Shown: one piece after another, positions 1 to 10,736 of the stretch
Numbering within the stretch: position 1 is the stretch's first letter
How the letters are laid out: each line of letters opens with the position of its first letter
From: Streptomyces griseocarneus
GTDB lineage: Bacteria; Actinomycetota; Actinomycetes; Streptomycetales; Streptomycetaceae
Length of the DNA: 64,000 nucleotides
NCBI GenBank assembly: GCA_003674045.1
Contig: PENC01000009.1
Span: 124,001 to 188,000, forward strand
Direction: 5' to 3'
Notes under the pieces: model-generated
Database searches by the model: none
The model's input: the letters and a program-made list of their open reading frames with translations, nothing else
Told to the model about the DNA's origin: nothing
Position numbers and translations under genes: made by a program

Positions 1-428
1 GTGTGGTGCCGGTGTCGGCGGTGGTGGCCTCCCGCGAGGTGCTCGGCGTCTTCCGGCCGGGCGAGCACGGGTCGACGTTCGGCGGCAACCCGCTGGCCTG
101 CGCGGTGGGCCTGGAGGTCATCGCCATGCTGAAGTCCGGCGAGTTCCAGCAGCGGGCCACGGAGCTCGGCGAGCACCTCCACCAGGAGCTCGGGCTGCTG
201 GTCGGCGGCGGTGCGGTGACAGCGGTGCGCGGACGGGGGCTGTGGGCCGGGGTGGACATCGCTCCCGGCAAGGGCACCGGGCGGGAGATCTCCGAGGCGC
301 TGATGGGGCGGGGGGTGCTGGTCAAGGACACGCACGGGTCGACGATCCGGATCGCGCCACCGCTGGTGATCTCCAAGGAGGACCTGGACTGGGGGCTCGA
401 CCAGTTGCGGGCGGTGCTGTCCGCGTAG
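1..428 (+). CDS. rocD: Ornithine aminotransferase, C-terminal part (5' end outside window)
   Basis: PLP-dependent class III aminotransferase that converts ornithine plus 2-oxoglutarate to glutamate-5-semialdehyde plus glutamate in arginine/proline catabolism. The visible 141 residues carry the family's GEHGSTFGGNPLACAV stretch, then the small C-terminal domain (RGRGLWAGVDI, and DTHGSTIRIAPPLVI, which lines the active site). The PLP-binding lysine would lie just upstream of base 1 and cannot be seen. Reading frame is open to the window edge, so no start is assigned. It ends at a TAG, 27 bases before the next gene on the same strand. rocD is the best fit; other class III aminotransferases are less likely because of the ornithine-type GEHGSTFGGNP block. 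Confidence 0.9.
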   Translation, partial: VVPVSAVVASREVLGVFRPGEHGSTFGGNPLACAVGLEVIAMLKSGEFQQRATELGEHLHQELGLLVGGGAVTAVRGRGLWAGVDIAPGKGTGREISEALMGRGVLVKDTHGSTIRIAPPLVISKEDLDWGLDQLRAVLSA

Positions 429-454
429 CGGGCGGGTCTCCTAGAGTCGGTGCC

Positions 455-1306
455 GTGCTCCTAGGGATGATCTGCGCGCTCGGGTCCGCGGTCTGCTTCG
501 GAACCGCCTCCGTCCTCCAGGCCGTCGCCGCACGGGCGTCGGCGCCGGGCACGGGGTCCGGCGTGGACCCCGTACTGCTGCTGCGCGTGCTGCGGCAGTG
601 GCGCTACCTCGCGGGGCTCGCCCTCGACGGGCTGGGGTTCCTGCTGGAGCTGGTGGCGCTGCGCTCGCTGCCCATCTACGCGGTGGGCGCGGCGCTCGCC
701 GCGAGTCTGGCCGTGACGGCGGTGGTGGCCTCGCGGGTGCTCGGGGTGCGGCTGAGCGGGCCGGAGTGGGGCGGGGTCGGCGTGGTGTGCGGCGGCCTCG
801 CGCTGCTGGGACTGGCCTCGGGGGCCGAGGGCGACCGCGCCGGGTCGGCCGCCCTGCGCGTGGGCGCGCTGGCCGTCGCGTTCGCCGTGCTGGGCCTGGG
901 CGCGGTGGCCGGGCGGCTGCCGGGGCGGGCCCGGGCCGCGGCGCTGGGCCTGGGCGCGGGCATCGGCTTCGGCGTGGTGGAGGTGGCCGTCAGGCTCGTC
1001 GACGACCTGTCCCTCGTCCCGGTGCTCACCAATCCCGCGTCGTACGCCCTTCTGGTGGGCGGCGGCGCGGCCTTCCTGCTGCTGACATCCGCCCTGCAAC
1101 GCGGTTCGGTGACGGCGGCCACGGCGGGCATGGTGATCGGCGAGACGGTGGGCCCGGCGCTGGCGGGCGTGGCCTGGCTGGGCGACCGGACACGGCCGGG
1201 CCTGGAGCCGCTGGCCGTGACGGGCTTCGCGCTGGCGATCGTGGGGGCGCTGGCACTGGCCCGGTTCGGTGAGGTCGAGACCGGGGCCGGGACAGAGGGG
1301 GAGTGA
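455..1306 (+). CDS. DMT/EamA-like multi-spanning membrane protein
   Basis: Predicted integral membrane protein of 283 residues with about nine or ten hydrophobic helices (for example residues 5-25, 52-70, 76-96, 107-125, 138-158, 165-185 and the C-terminal AVTGFALAIVGALALARF). The two-fold arrangement of short helices and the FGTASVLQAVAAR start resemble drug/metabolite-transporter (EamA-like) proteins; the substrate is not evident. GTG at 455 gives VLLGMICALG; ATG at 467 is an alternative start four codons later. It follows rocD by 26 bases on the same strand and may be co-transcribed with it. No catalytic motifs are visible. Confidence 0.75.
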   Translation: MLLGMICALGSAVCFGTASVLQAVAARASAPGTGSGVDPVLLLRVLRQWRYLAGLALDGLGFLLELVALRSLPIYAVGAALAASLAVTAVVASRVLGVRLSGPEWGGVGVVCGGLALLGLASGAEGDRAGSAALRVGALAVAFAVLGLGAVAGRLPGRARAAALGLGAGIGFGVVEVAVRLVDDLSLVPVLTNPASYALLVGGGAAFLLLTSALQRGSVTAATAGMVIGETVGPALAGVAWLGDRTRPGLEPLAVTGFALAIVGALALARFGEVETGAGTEGE

Positions 1307-1325
1307 ACCGCCGCCCGCCGTACGG

Positions 1326-2747
1326 TCATTCGGCCGGTGGCAGGATGCGCAGCAGTGCCGCCAGCGCGGCCGGGAACGCGTGATCCGGGGGCGTTCCGTA
1401 GCCGACGACCAGCCCCTCGCGGTCGGCCGGGAACTGCTCGTGACGGAAGCGGGAGAGCCCTTCCAGGGCCAGGTCCTGCCAGGCGGCGGCGCGCAGGGTC
1501 GCCTGCTCCGTGCCTTCGGGCAGGTCGAGGACCACGTGCAGGCCGGCGGCGATGCCGCTGACGCGGATGTGCGGGGCGTGTTCGGCGAGCGCGGCGACGA
1601 GCCGGTCGCGGCGTTTGCGGTAGCGCAGGCGCATCGCCCGTACGTGCCGGTCGTACGCGCCGCCGGTGATCAGCTCGGCGAGGGTGAGCTGGTCGAGGGT
1701 GCCCGAGCTCCACTCCCCCGAGCTCTTCAGCCGCAGCACGTCACCCACCAGGTGCTCGGGCAGCACCATCCAGGAGATCCGCAGCCCGGGGGCGAGGGAT
1801 TTGCTGGCGGTGCCGCAGTAGACGACGCGTTCGGGGCTGAGTCCCTGGAGGCTGCCGACCGACTGGCGGTCGTAGCGGAATTCGCCGTCGTAATCGTCCT
1901 CGATGACCAGCCCGCCCTCGCGCGCCGCCCAGTCGATGACGGCGGCGCGCCGGTCGGGGTGCAGGGGCACGCCGGTGGGGAACTGGTGGGCCGGGGTGAG
2001 CATGACGGCCCCCGCGTCCTTGTGGTCCGTCAGCTCCCCGACGCGGGCGCCGTGCCGGTCGACGGTCAGGGGCACGGTGCGCAGGCCGTGCCGGTCGAGA
2101 ACCTCGCGGTGGAACCAGAGCCCGTACTCCTCGACGCCCAGCTCGCGCGTGCCGCGCCGCCGCAGCACCTCGCTCAGCAGGGCCAGGCCCTGGGTGAAGC
2201 CCGCGCACACCACGATCCGCTCCGGGTCGGCGTGCACGCCGCGCACCCGGGAGAGGTAGTCCGCGAGCGCGGCGCGCAGCTCGGCCCGGCCGCGCGGGTC
2301 GGGGTGCCCGAACGCGTCGCGCGGGGCCGCCGTCAGCGCGCGGCGGGCGGCGGCCAGCCAGGCGGCGCGCGGGAAGGCGGAGACGTCGGCGCTGCCCGAA
2401 AGGAGGTCGTGGGCGGGGCGCGGGGTGCTGCGGGGCAGCGCCGAGCGGCGCTCGGGCGCCCCCGGTCCGGGGTGCCGGGCCACCCGGGTGCCGGAGCCCT
2501 GCCGGGCGGTGAGCCAGCCCTCGGCGACGAGCTCGCCGTAGGCCTCGGCGACGGTGTTGCGGGCGATGCCCAGATCGGTGGCCAGGGTGCGGGAGGCGGG
2601 CAGCCGGGTGTCCGGGGCGAGCCTGCCCGAACGGACGGCGTCCCGCAGGGCCCGTACGAGACAGGCCCGGACGCCGCCCGGCCCGGACAGGTCCAGATGC
2701 AGGTCGGCGCCCGCGCCCGTACCGGAAATGGCCCACGTTCTCTCCAT
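1326..2747 (-). CDS. MocR/PdxR-family transcriptional regulator (GntR HTH + aminotransferase domain)
   Basis: A 473-residue chimera: an N-terminal GntR-type winged helix (around residues 20-90, with DTRLPASRTLATDLGIARN and the recognition helix TVAEAYGELVAEGWL), then a fold-type I aminotransferase-like domain. The PLP lysine region is CGTASKSLAPGLRISWM, preceded by VIEDDYDGEFRYD. MocR proteins bind PLP as an effector rather than catalysing transamination; classic members control vitamin B6, GABA or taurine genes. It is divergent from the AhpD-like gene at 2795 with only 47 bases between the starts, and an inverted repeat lies there, so that gene and its own promoter are the likely targets. 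The ligand cannot be told from sequence. Confidence 0.88.
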   Translation of the reverse strand: MERTWAISGTGAGADLHLDLSGPGGVRACLVRALRDAVRSGRLAPDTRLPASRTLATDLGIARNTVAEAYGELVAEGWLTARQGSGTRVARHPGPGAPERRSALPRSTPRPAHDLLSGSADVSAFPRAAWLAAARRALTAAPRDAFGHPDPRGRAELRAALADYLSRVRGVHADPERIVVCAGFTQGLALLSEVLRRRGTRELGVEEYGLWFHREVLDRHGLRTVPLTVDRHGARVGELTDHKDAGAVMLTPAHQFPTGVPLHPDRRAAVIDWAAREGGLVIEDDYDGEFRYDRQSVGSLQGLSPERVVYCGTASKSLAPGLRISWMVLPEHLVGDVLRLKSSGEWSSGTLDQLTLAELITGGAYDRHVRAMRLRYRKRRDRLVAALAEHAPHIRVSGIAAGLHVVLDLPEGTEQATLRAAAWQDLALEGLSRFRHEQFPADREGLVVGYGTPPDHAFPAALAALLRILPPAE

Positions 2748-2753
2748 GGGAAT

Positions 2754-2787
2754 GGACCATACCGGTGGGCCACCCGAGGCGTAGCGT
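2754..2787 (+). promoter_or_regulatory. Candidate MocR operator and leaderless promoter of the AhpD-like gene
   Basis: GGACCA (2754-2759) and TGGGCC (2766-2771) form an inverted repeat with a 6-base gap, one mismatch in six. A TAGCGT -10 box (2782-2787) stands 7 bases before the ATG at 2795, so the transcript would be leaderless. The repeat overlaps the expected -35 position, as in regulation by the divergent MocR protein. The assignment to MocR is inference. Confidence 0.5.
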
Positions 2788-2794
2788 TCTTGGC

Positions 2795-3289
2795 ATGACG
2801 ACGAACGAGAACACCACGGCCACCACCGAGCAGCACACGCCCCGCATGTTCCTGCACCAGCTCGCCCCCGAGGTGCACAAGGCCATGTACGCCCTGCACC
2901 AGGCCGCCACGAAGGGCATGGAGCCCTCCCTCGTGGAGCTCGTGCAGATCCGCTCCTCGCAGCTGAACCACTGCGCGTTCTGCCTGGACATGCACACCAA
3001 GGACGCGCTGAAGGCGGGCGAGACGACGGAGCGCATCATGCTCCTCAGCGCCTGGGAGGAGGCGCACGGCATCTACACCGAGAAGGAGCGGGCGGCACTG
3101 GCCCTGACCGAGGCCGTCACCGTGCTGACGGACGGCTTCGTGCCGGACGAGGTGTACGCGCGGGCGGCGGCGCACTTCGAGCCGGAGGAGCTGGCGCGGC
3201 TCATCTCGACGATCGTGACGATCAACTCGTGGAACCGCATCGCGGTGACCACGCGGCTGGCCCCGGGGGCGTACGAGCCGCGTCGCTGA
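2795..3289 (+). CDS. Carboxymuconolactone decarboxylase / AhpD-like protein
   Basis: A 164-residue all-helical protein of the CMD/AhpD superfamily. The AhpD-type redox motif is present as QLNHCAFCLDMHTKDAL: the CxxC cysteines with the following His typical of alkylhydroperoxidase-D-like enzymes, which reduce partner peroxiredoxins or act as small thiol peroxidases. The C-terminal helix TIVTINSWNRIAVTTRL is the usual family ending. It is divergent from a MocR regulator, a common pairing in Streptomyces. The start is placed at the ATG 7 bases after a TAGCGT box (leaderless). Physiological substrate unknown. Confidence 0.85.
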   Translation: MTTNENTTATTEQHTPRMFLHQLAPEVHKAMYALHQAATKGMEPSLVELVQIRSSQLNHCAFCLDMHTKDALKAGETTERIMLLSAWEEAHGIYTEKERAALALTEAVTVLTDGFVPDEVYARAAAHFEPEELARLISTIVTINSWNRIAVTTRLAPGAYEPRR

Positions 3290-3299
3290 ACCAGGAGAC

Positions 3300-3332
3300 C
3301 GCCGTCCGGGTCACGGGAGAACCCGGACGGCG
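3300..3332. terminator. Bidirectional hairpin between convergent genes
   Basis: CGCCGTCCGGGT (3300-3311) pairs perfectly with ACCCGGACGGCG (3321-3332) around a 9-base loop. It sits in the 54-base gap between the stop of the AhpD-like gene and the stop of the betaine-binding protein gene, so it can terminate both. No long U-tract, as is usual in Streptomyces. Confidence 0.7.
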
Positions 3333-3343
3333 ATCGTCAGCCC

Positions 3344-4327
3344 CTACGGAATCCAGCGCTTCCAGACGTCCGGGTGCTTCCGGACCCACTTCTTGCCGGC
3401 CTCTTCGGCGCTCAGGCCGTCCTCCGCCATCATCTGCGCGACCTCGTTCTGGTCGTTCTTCGTCCAGCGGAAGTTGTGCAGGAAGCGGGCCGCCTTGCCG
3501 CCCTTGCGGGTGAACTCCGCGTTGAAGAACTTCTGCAGCGAGCTCGTGGGGTAGGCGCAGTCGACCGTGGCCGGGTCCGCCGCCCCCTTCTTCTCGCACG
3601 ACTCGGTGTGCTCGGGCAGCTTCACCTCCACCATCGGCACCTCGTTGAACAGCCACTGCGGTTCGTACCAGTAGGTGAGGAACGGCTTCTTGTCCTTGGC
3701 GAACTGCTTGATCTGGGTGATCTGCGCCGCCTCGGACCCCGCGAACACCACCTGGTAGTCCAGGCCCAGGTTCTTCACCAGCGCCTTGTCGTTGGTGACG
3801 TACGACGGGGAGCCGTCGAGGAGCTGCCCCTTGCCGCCGCTCTCCGACGTGCGCAACCGGCTCGCGTACTTGTTGAGGTTCTTCCAGTCGAGGACGTCCG
3901 GGTGGGCGTCGGCGAAGTACTTGGGGACGAACCAGCCGATGTGGCCGTCGACCCCGAGGTCGCCGCCGGGCGTCACCGTCTTCTTGTCCTCGACGTACCG
4001 CTTCTCCTGGTCGGGGTGGCCCCAGTCCTCCAGGATCGCGTCGACACGGCCCTGGCTGAGCGCGTCCCACGCGGGCACCTCGTCGACCTGCACGGTGTCG
4101 ACGCGGTAGCCGAGCTCGTGCTCCAACAGGTACTGCGCGACAGCCGCGTTGGCGCGTGCGCCCACCCACGACTGCACGGACAGCGTGACCGTCTTCGTGC
4201 CCTGCGCGTCCGCGTACGGCGACGACTGCTTGGTCATGTCGGCCGCGCCGCAGCCGGTGGCCGCGAGCAGGGCCAGCGCGCTCGCCGCCAGGGTGCAGGT
4301 GCGCGCCATGTGTTTCCTACGCGCCAT
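3344..4327 (-). CDS. Glycine betaine ABC transporter substrate-binding lipoprotein
   Basis: Extracytoplasmic binding component of an OpuA/ProU-type osmoprotectant importer, 327 residues. The N-terminus is a lipoprotein signal peptide with lipobox LAATGC; after cleavage the cysteine would be lipid-anchored. The mature part is an OpuAC-type domain: VTLSVQSWVGARANA, the EDWGHPDQEKRYV and HIGWFVPKYF segments, and FLTYWYEPQWLFNEV supply the tryptophans expected for a cation-pi betaine cage. ATG at 4327 overlaps the end of the permease gene by 11 bases; a second ATG at 4309 gives a more typical signal peptide. Last gene of the operon starting at 10558. Proline betaine or carnitine are alternative ligands. 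Confidence 0.9.
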   Translation of the reverse strand: MARRKHMARTCTLAASALALLAATGCGAADMTKQSSPYADAQGTKTVTLSVQSWVGARANAAVAQYLLEHELGYRVDTVQVDEVPAWDALSQGRVDAILEDWGHPDQEKRYVEDKKTVTPGGDLGVDGHIGWFVPKYFADAHPDVLDWKNLNKYASRLRTSESGGKGQLLDGSPSYVTNDKALVKNLGLDYQVVFAGSEAAQITQIKQFAKDKKPFLTYWYEPQWLFNEVPMVEVKLPEHTESCEKKGAADPATVDCAYPTSSLQKFFNAEFTRKGGKAARFLHNFRWTKNDQNEVAQMMAEDGLSAEEAGKKWVRKHPDVWKRWIP

Positions 4328-6370
4328 CGTGGGCTCCCTTCTTCGTCGGCTGGGTGCAGCGGTCGAGCATCAGCCCCAGGCAGACGATGGCCGTACCCGC
4401 GACGAGACCCGCCGCCAGGTCGCCGCGCGCGAGGCCGAACACCACCTCGTAGCCGAGCGCGCCGCCGCCGACCAGGCCGCCGATGATGACGACGGACAGG
4501 ACGAGCACCACGGCCTGGTTGACCGCCAGCAGCAGCTCCTGCCGGGCCAGCGGGAACTGCACCTGGCGCAGCTGCTGCCCGCTCGTCGCGCCCAGCGAGC
4601 GCGCCGACTCCATGGCCCCCGGGTTCACCCGGCGCAGGCCCTGGCTCGTGATGCGGACGACGGCCGGCAGCGCGTACACGATCGCCGCCGCGGCGGCCGG
4701 GGCCCGGCCGACGCCGAACAGGGCGACGACGGGGATCAGGTACACGAACTGCGGCATCGTCTGGCACACGTCCAGCACCGGGCGCATCAGCCGCTCGACG
4801 CGGGCGCTGCGGGCCACGGGGACGGCGAGGGCGAACCCCAGGACGAGGGTCACGGCCACGGCCGCCACCACCTGGGAGAGCGTGTCCAGCGACGTGTCCC
4901 AGCGGCCCAGCACGCCGATCGCGGCGAGCGCGAGGACGGCGGTGAGGGTGGTGCGCCAGGTGCCGATGAGGCGGGCGAGGGCCGCGACGAGGATCAGGGC
5001 TCCCCACCAGGGGAGGGCCTGCAGGCCGTCACGAAGGGGGTCGAGGATCCAGGCGGTGTAGTGGGCGGACCAGTCGGCTGTGCCGCCGATGACGGGGAGA
5101 CCGGTGTAGAGGTGGTCGACCAGCCAGTCTTTTGCGGTGTTGACGGGCTTCGCTATCGCGACGGTCCAGCCCGTCGGCCAGGTCTGGTCGCTGATGACAG
5201 CGACCACCGCGACGGCGAGGGCGCCGGTGGCCCATGCCGCGATCGTCCGGGGGCGGCTGTGCGCGTGGTCTCCCGACGAGGCCCGGCCCGATGTGATGCG
5301 GTCCAGGACGATCGCCAGGAGGACGATCGGGATGCCCGCCGCCAGGGCGCTGCCCACGTCGACCGTGGAGAGGGCCTGGTAGACGCGGTCGCCCAGGCCG
5401 TCGGCGCCGATGACCGAGGCGATGACGGCCATGGAGAGCGCCATCATGATCGTCTGGTTGACGCCGAGGAGCAGTTCGCGGCGGGCCAGCGGCAGGCGTG
5501 CCGTCAGCAGGCGCTGGCGGGCGGTCGCGCCCAGGGACTCGACCGCTTCCAGGATGCCCTTGTCCGTCGAGCGCAGGCCGAGCGCCGTCAGGCGCGCCAT
5601 CGGCGGAGCCGCGTAGACGACCGTCGCGAGGACGGCGGGCGCCACCCCGATGCCGAAGATCAGGACGACCGGCATCAGGTACGCGAACGCGGGCAGCGCC
5701 TGCATCGTGTCCAGCACCGGCCGCAGCGCGCGGAACGTACGGTCCGACAGCCCGGCCGCCAGGCCCAGCAGCGCGCCCACCGCGACGGACGCGGCGACGG
5801 CCACGATCATCAGCGCCAGCGTCCGCATCGTCGGCACCCACATGCCGAGCAGCCCGCACACCGCGAAGGAGGCCAGCGTCGTCACGGCCACCCGCGGGCC
5901 GGCGAACCGCCAGGCCAGAAGCGCCGCGGCCGCGCTCACCCCGGCCCAGCCGAGGGCGAGCAGCACCGTGTAGACGGCGTGCACGGAGGCGATGATCGCG
6001 CCGCTGATGTGGCCGAGGAAGTAGAGGAACAGCCAGTGGCTGTCGCGGTTGTCGATGATCCAGTCGTTGGCCCTGCCGAGCGGTCCGCTCAGGTCGACGG
6101 TCAGGCCGCCCGGCCAGCTGCCGCTGCCCCAGAGGGTGGCGGCCACGGCCGCCAGGACGGCTGCCGCGGCCACCGCGGCCAGGAGTCTGCGGGGTACCTT
6201 CGCCGTCTTCGGCTTTCCCTGCGTGGCGGGCTGCTTCGGTGCGTTCTGCGCGAGCACCGTCGCCGGGTGCGGCGCCGGGCCGCTCCGGTCCTTCTCAGGA
6301 CTGCTTCGCCTGACGTCCTGGGAAGGACCTGCGCGTCCCGTCGCCTCCCGTTCGGTGGTCGTTGTCTGGC

Positions 6371-6374
<4 letters not shown>
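4317..6374 (-). CDS. Glycine betaine ABC transporter permease, two fused permease domains
   Basis: Membrane subunit of the betaine importer, 685 residues, with two complete BPD_transp_1 domains in one chain. Each has the ATPase-contacting EAA loop: ESLGATARQRLLTARLPLAR in the first half and RSLGATSGQQLRQVQFPLAR in the second, and each is followed by LLLGVNQT/LLLAVNQA. A charged N-terminal tail of about 80 residues precedes the first helix, and about 90 residues with further helices separate the halves. Most ProW/OpuAB permeases are single-domain homodimers, so this is an internal duplication-fusion that would form a pseudo-dimer. The GTG start overlaps the ATPase stop (GTGA), implying translational coupling. 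Confidence 0.9.
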
Positions 6375-7443
<1,069 letters not shown>

Positions 7444-7444
<1 letters not shown>

Positions 7445-9000
7445 TACGCCTCACCCCCATTGGTCAGCATCTCCGCGCACTTCTCCCCCACCATGAGCAC
7501 GCCGATCATCGGGTTGACCGCGGGCATCGTCGGGAAGACCGAGGCGTCGGCGATGCGGACGCCCTCCAGGCCGCGGATGCGCAGCTGCGGGTCCACGACG
7601 GCGAGTTCGTCGTCCGCCGCGCCCATGCGGCAGGTGCCCGCCGGGTGGTAGACGGTGTGCGCGACCTTGCGCGCGTACTCGCTGATCTCCTCGTCGGAGG
7701 TGATCTCCGGACCGGGGCACACCTCGCGCTTGAGCCAGCCGGCCAGCGGCTCCTGCTTCGCTATCTCGCGGGCGATGCGGATGCCGTCGACGAGGGTGCG
7801 GCCGTCGTAGTCCTCCTCGTCCGTGAAGTAGCGGAAGTCGAGGGCGGGCTTGACCTCGGGGTCCGCGCTGGTGAGGTAGAGGCGGCCACGGCTGCGCGGC
7901 TTGGGGATGTTGGGGGTCATCGACACGCCGTGCTCGGGCTTCTCGTAGCCGAGGCGCTCCGGGTTGTCGGTGAACGGGATCTGGTAGAAGTGGAACATCA
8001 GGTCCGGGCCCGCCGACTCGGGGTCGCGCCGGACGAAGAGGCCCGCGTCGGAGTCCATCGCCGAGTTCTCGGGGATCGGTCCGTTCGTCTCCCAGACGAT
8101 CACCGACTCGGGGTGGTCGAGGAGGTTCTCGCCGACGCCCGGCAGGTCGTGGACGACGGGGATGCCCAGCGCGGCCAGGTCGCCCTTGGGGCCGATGCCG
8201 GAGTGCATCAGCAGCCGCGGGGTGTCGACGGCCCCGGCGCACAGCAGGACCTCGCGGCCCGCCTCGACGAGGATCTCCTCGCCGTCCTTGGTGCGCACGC
8301 GCACGCCCGTGGCGCGGGCGCCCTCCAGCTCCAGCTTGTGTGCCCAGGTCTCCAGCAGGATGCGGAGGTTGGGGCGGTCGCCGGCCTCGATGTGCGGGTG
8401 CAGATAGGCGACGGAGGCGGAGGAACGCTTGTTGTTCTCCGGGTGGTAGGCGAGGTCGAAGAAGCCGACGCCCTCGTGGAACGGCTTCTTGTTGAAGCCC
8501 TCCACCCGCGGCACGTCGATGGCGGCCTGCGCGGCCTCCACGAAGTCGCGGGCGATGGCGTTGCGGTCCTTCTCGTCCACGGCGACGATGTTGTTGCGCA
8601 GCCGCGTGAAGTACGCCTCCATCGACTCGGCGTCCCAGCCCTCGGCGCCCGCGGCCACCCACTCCGCCCAGTCGCCGGGCAGCGGCTTGAAGGCGATCAG
8701 GGTGTTGTGCGAGGAGCAGCCGCCGAGGACCTTGGCGCGGCTGTGCCGGATGTGGGAGTTGCCGCGCGGCTGCTCGGTCGTGGGGTAGTCGTAGTCGAGG
8801 TCGCCGCCGAGCAGGCCCAGCCAGCGGCGCAGGGTGAGCACGTCCGGCCGGTCGATGTCGGTGGGGCCGCCCTCGATGACGACGACGGAGGTGCCGGGGT
8901 CCTCGGCGAGGCGGGAAGCGATCACCGAGCCCGCGGTGCCGCCGCCGACGACGACGTAGTCGGCGGAGATGACACGGGTGTCCGGGGCAACGGGAGACAT
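7444..9000 (-). CDS. betA: GMC oxidoreductase, choline dehydrogenase-like
   Basis: FAD-dependent glucose-methanol-choline oxidoreductase, 518 residues. The Rossmann motif is VVVGGGTAGSVIASRLAEDP at residues ~17-36, with the acidic end of the second strand at VVIEGG. The GMC signature is in KVLGGCSSHNTLIAF; the C-terminal catalytic His/Asn pair lies in AHTVYHPAGTCRMG and ADASVFPTMPAVNP. Placed between a betaine-aldehyde dehydrogenase and a betaine importer, it most likely oxidises choline to betaine aldehyde. Choline oxidase (codA) cannot be excluded because the two cannot be told apart reliably by eye. Start ATG at 9000 is the first in-frame codon just before the FAD motif. Confidence 0.82.
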
Positions 9001-9055
9001 GGGGGTACTCCTTGGTGGCAGGGGAGGTGTTCCGGGGCGCGGGTGAGGGGTGTGG

Positions 9056-10558
9056 TCAGCCCGCGAACCAGCGGACGGGCTTCGGAGCGAGGTTCTGGTA
9101 GACGTGCTTGGCCTCGCGGTACTCGGCCAGGCCCGCGGGCCCGAGCTCGCGGCCGGTGCCGGACTTGCCGAAGCCGCCCCACTCCGCCTGCGGCAGGTAG
9201 GGGTGGAAGTCGTTGATCCACACGGTGCCGTGGCGCAGCCGCCCGGCGACACGGCGGGCGCGGCCCGCGTCCTTGGTCCACACGGCGCCCGCGAGGCCGT
9301 ACTCGGTGTCGTTGGCGAGCTCGACGGCCTCGTCCTCGGTGCGGAAGGTCTCGACGGTGAGGATCGGCCCGAAGGTCTCCTCGCGGACGACCTTCATCCG
9401 GCGGTGGCAGCGGTCGAGGACGGTGGGCGCGTAGAAGTAGCCGGTCGCGGGGCGGATGTCGCTCGGCTCGGGCTGGTGGCCGCCGCTGCGCAGCACGGCG
9501 CCCTCGGAGAGCGCGGAGGCGACGTACGCCTCGGTCTTGTCGAGCTGCTGCGCGGAGACGAGCGGGCCGCACTCGACGCCCTTCTCGGTGCCCCGGCCCA
9601 GCCTGATCTTCTCGGCGCGGCGGGCGAGTTCGGCCACGAAGCGCTCGCGCACCGGCTCCTCGACGATGAGGCGGGAGCCCGCGGAGCAGACCTGGCCGCT
9701 GTGGATGAAGGCGGCGTTGAGGGCCTGGTCGACGGCGGTGTCGAAGTCCTCGTCGGTCGCGCAGGCGTCGGCGAAGACGACGTTGGGGTTCTTGCCGCCG
9801 AGTTCGAGCGCGACCTTCTTGACCGTGGGGGCGGCGGCCTGGGCGACCTTGACGCCGCTGGTGAGGCCGCCGGTGAAGGAGACGAGGTCGACGTCGGGGT
9901 GCTCGGACAGCCGGGCGCCGACGGGGTCGCCCGCGCCGGTCACCAGGTTGGCGGCGCCCGCGGGCAGCCCGGCCTCCTGGAGCAGCCGCAGCAGGTGCAC
10001 GGTCGACAGCGGGGTGACCTCGCTGGGCTTGATGACGAAGGTGTTGCCCGCGGCGAGCGCCGGGGCGATCTTCCAACTGGCCTGGAGGAGCGGGTAGTTC
10101 CAGGGCGTGATCAGCGCGCAGACGCCGACGGGCTCGTGCACGACGACGCTGTGCACCTCGTCGGAGCCCGCGTCGACGACACGGCCGGCGCCCTCGCTCA
10201 CCACGAGGTCGGCGAAGTAACGGAAGGCGTTGGTGACGTCGTCGACGTCGATCCGGCCCTCCTCCAGGGTCTTGCCGGTGTCGCGGCTCTCGGTCAGCGC
10301 GATCGCCTCACGGTCGCGCTGGAGCAGCTCCGCGACGTGGCGCAGCAGCTCGGCCCGCTCGGCGACGGGCGTGCGCGGCCAGGCGCCGTGGTCGAAGGCG
10401 CGGCGCGCGGCGGCCACGGCGGCGTCGGTGTCCTCCGCGCCGCCCTCGGCGACCACGGCCAGCGTCCTGGCGTCGGCGGGGTCGAGGACCTCCCGCTGCG
10501 CGCCGGACGCGGCGGCTCGCCACACCCCGTCCACAAGGATGGTCTCGACTGACGACAT
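9056..10558 (-). CDS. betB: Betaine-aldehyde dehydrogenase-type NAD(P)+ aldehyde dehydrogenase
   Basis: Cytoplasmic aldehyde dehydrogenase, 500 residues, usual length for the family. Motifs in order: PWNYPLLQASWKIAPALAAG, SFTGGLTSGVKVAQ (cofactor loop), VALELGGKNPNVVF with the general-base Glu, HSGQVCSAGSRL with the catalytic Cys, and EETFGPILTVETF. It would oxidise betaine aldehyde to glycine betaine. First gene of the minus-strand operon with the GMC enzyme (gap 55 bases) and the ABC transporter. ATG at 10558 has AAGG a suitable distance upstream. Substrate assignment rests on context; the fold is certain. Confidence 0.88.
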   Translation of the reverse strand: MSSVETILVDGVWRAAASGAQREVLDPADARTLAVVAEGGAEDTDAAVAAARRAFDHGAWPRTPVAERAELLRHVAELLQRDREAIALTESRDTGKTLEEGRIDVDDVTNAFRYFADLVVSEGAGRVVDAGSDEVHSVVVHEPVGVCALITPWNYPLLQASWKIAPALAAGNTFVIKPSEVTPLSTVHLLRLLQEAGLPAGAANLVTGAGDPVGARLSEHPDVDLVSFTGGLTSGVKVAQAAAPTVKKVALELGGKNPNVVFADACATDEDFDTAVDQALNAAFIHSGQVCSAGSRLIVEEPVRERFVAELARRAEKIRLGRGTEKGVECGPLVSAQQLDKTEAYVASALSEGAVLRSGGHQPEPSDIRPATGYFYAPTVLDRCHRRMKVVREETFGPILTVETFRTEDEAVELANDTEYGLAGAVWTKDAGRARRVAGRLRHGTVWINDFHPYLPQAEWGGFGKSGTGRELGPAGLAEYREAKHVYQNLAPKPVRWFAG

Positions 10559-10736
10559 GTCGTTTCTGCCTTCCGGTATCCGAAGCGTTTCCGTCACCGT
10601 CCCGCGGCACACTCCGGGCGGCAACGGCACGCGCCTAACCGGAGTGCGGCAACATATGCCACTTCTTTACCGAAGAGTGACCCGAGTCACTTATTTCTCG
10701 CCGATCAGGGGCATGACATCGAGTTAGCGTTCGCGA

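Noticed and set aside
1269..2798. Plus-strand frame antisense to the MocR gene
   Set aside because: No ribosome site and no homology; codon bias belongs to the opposite strand.
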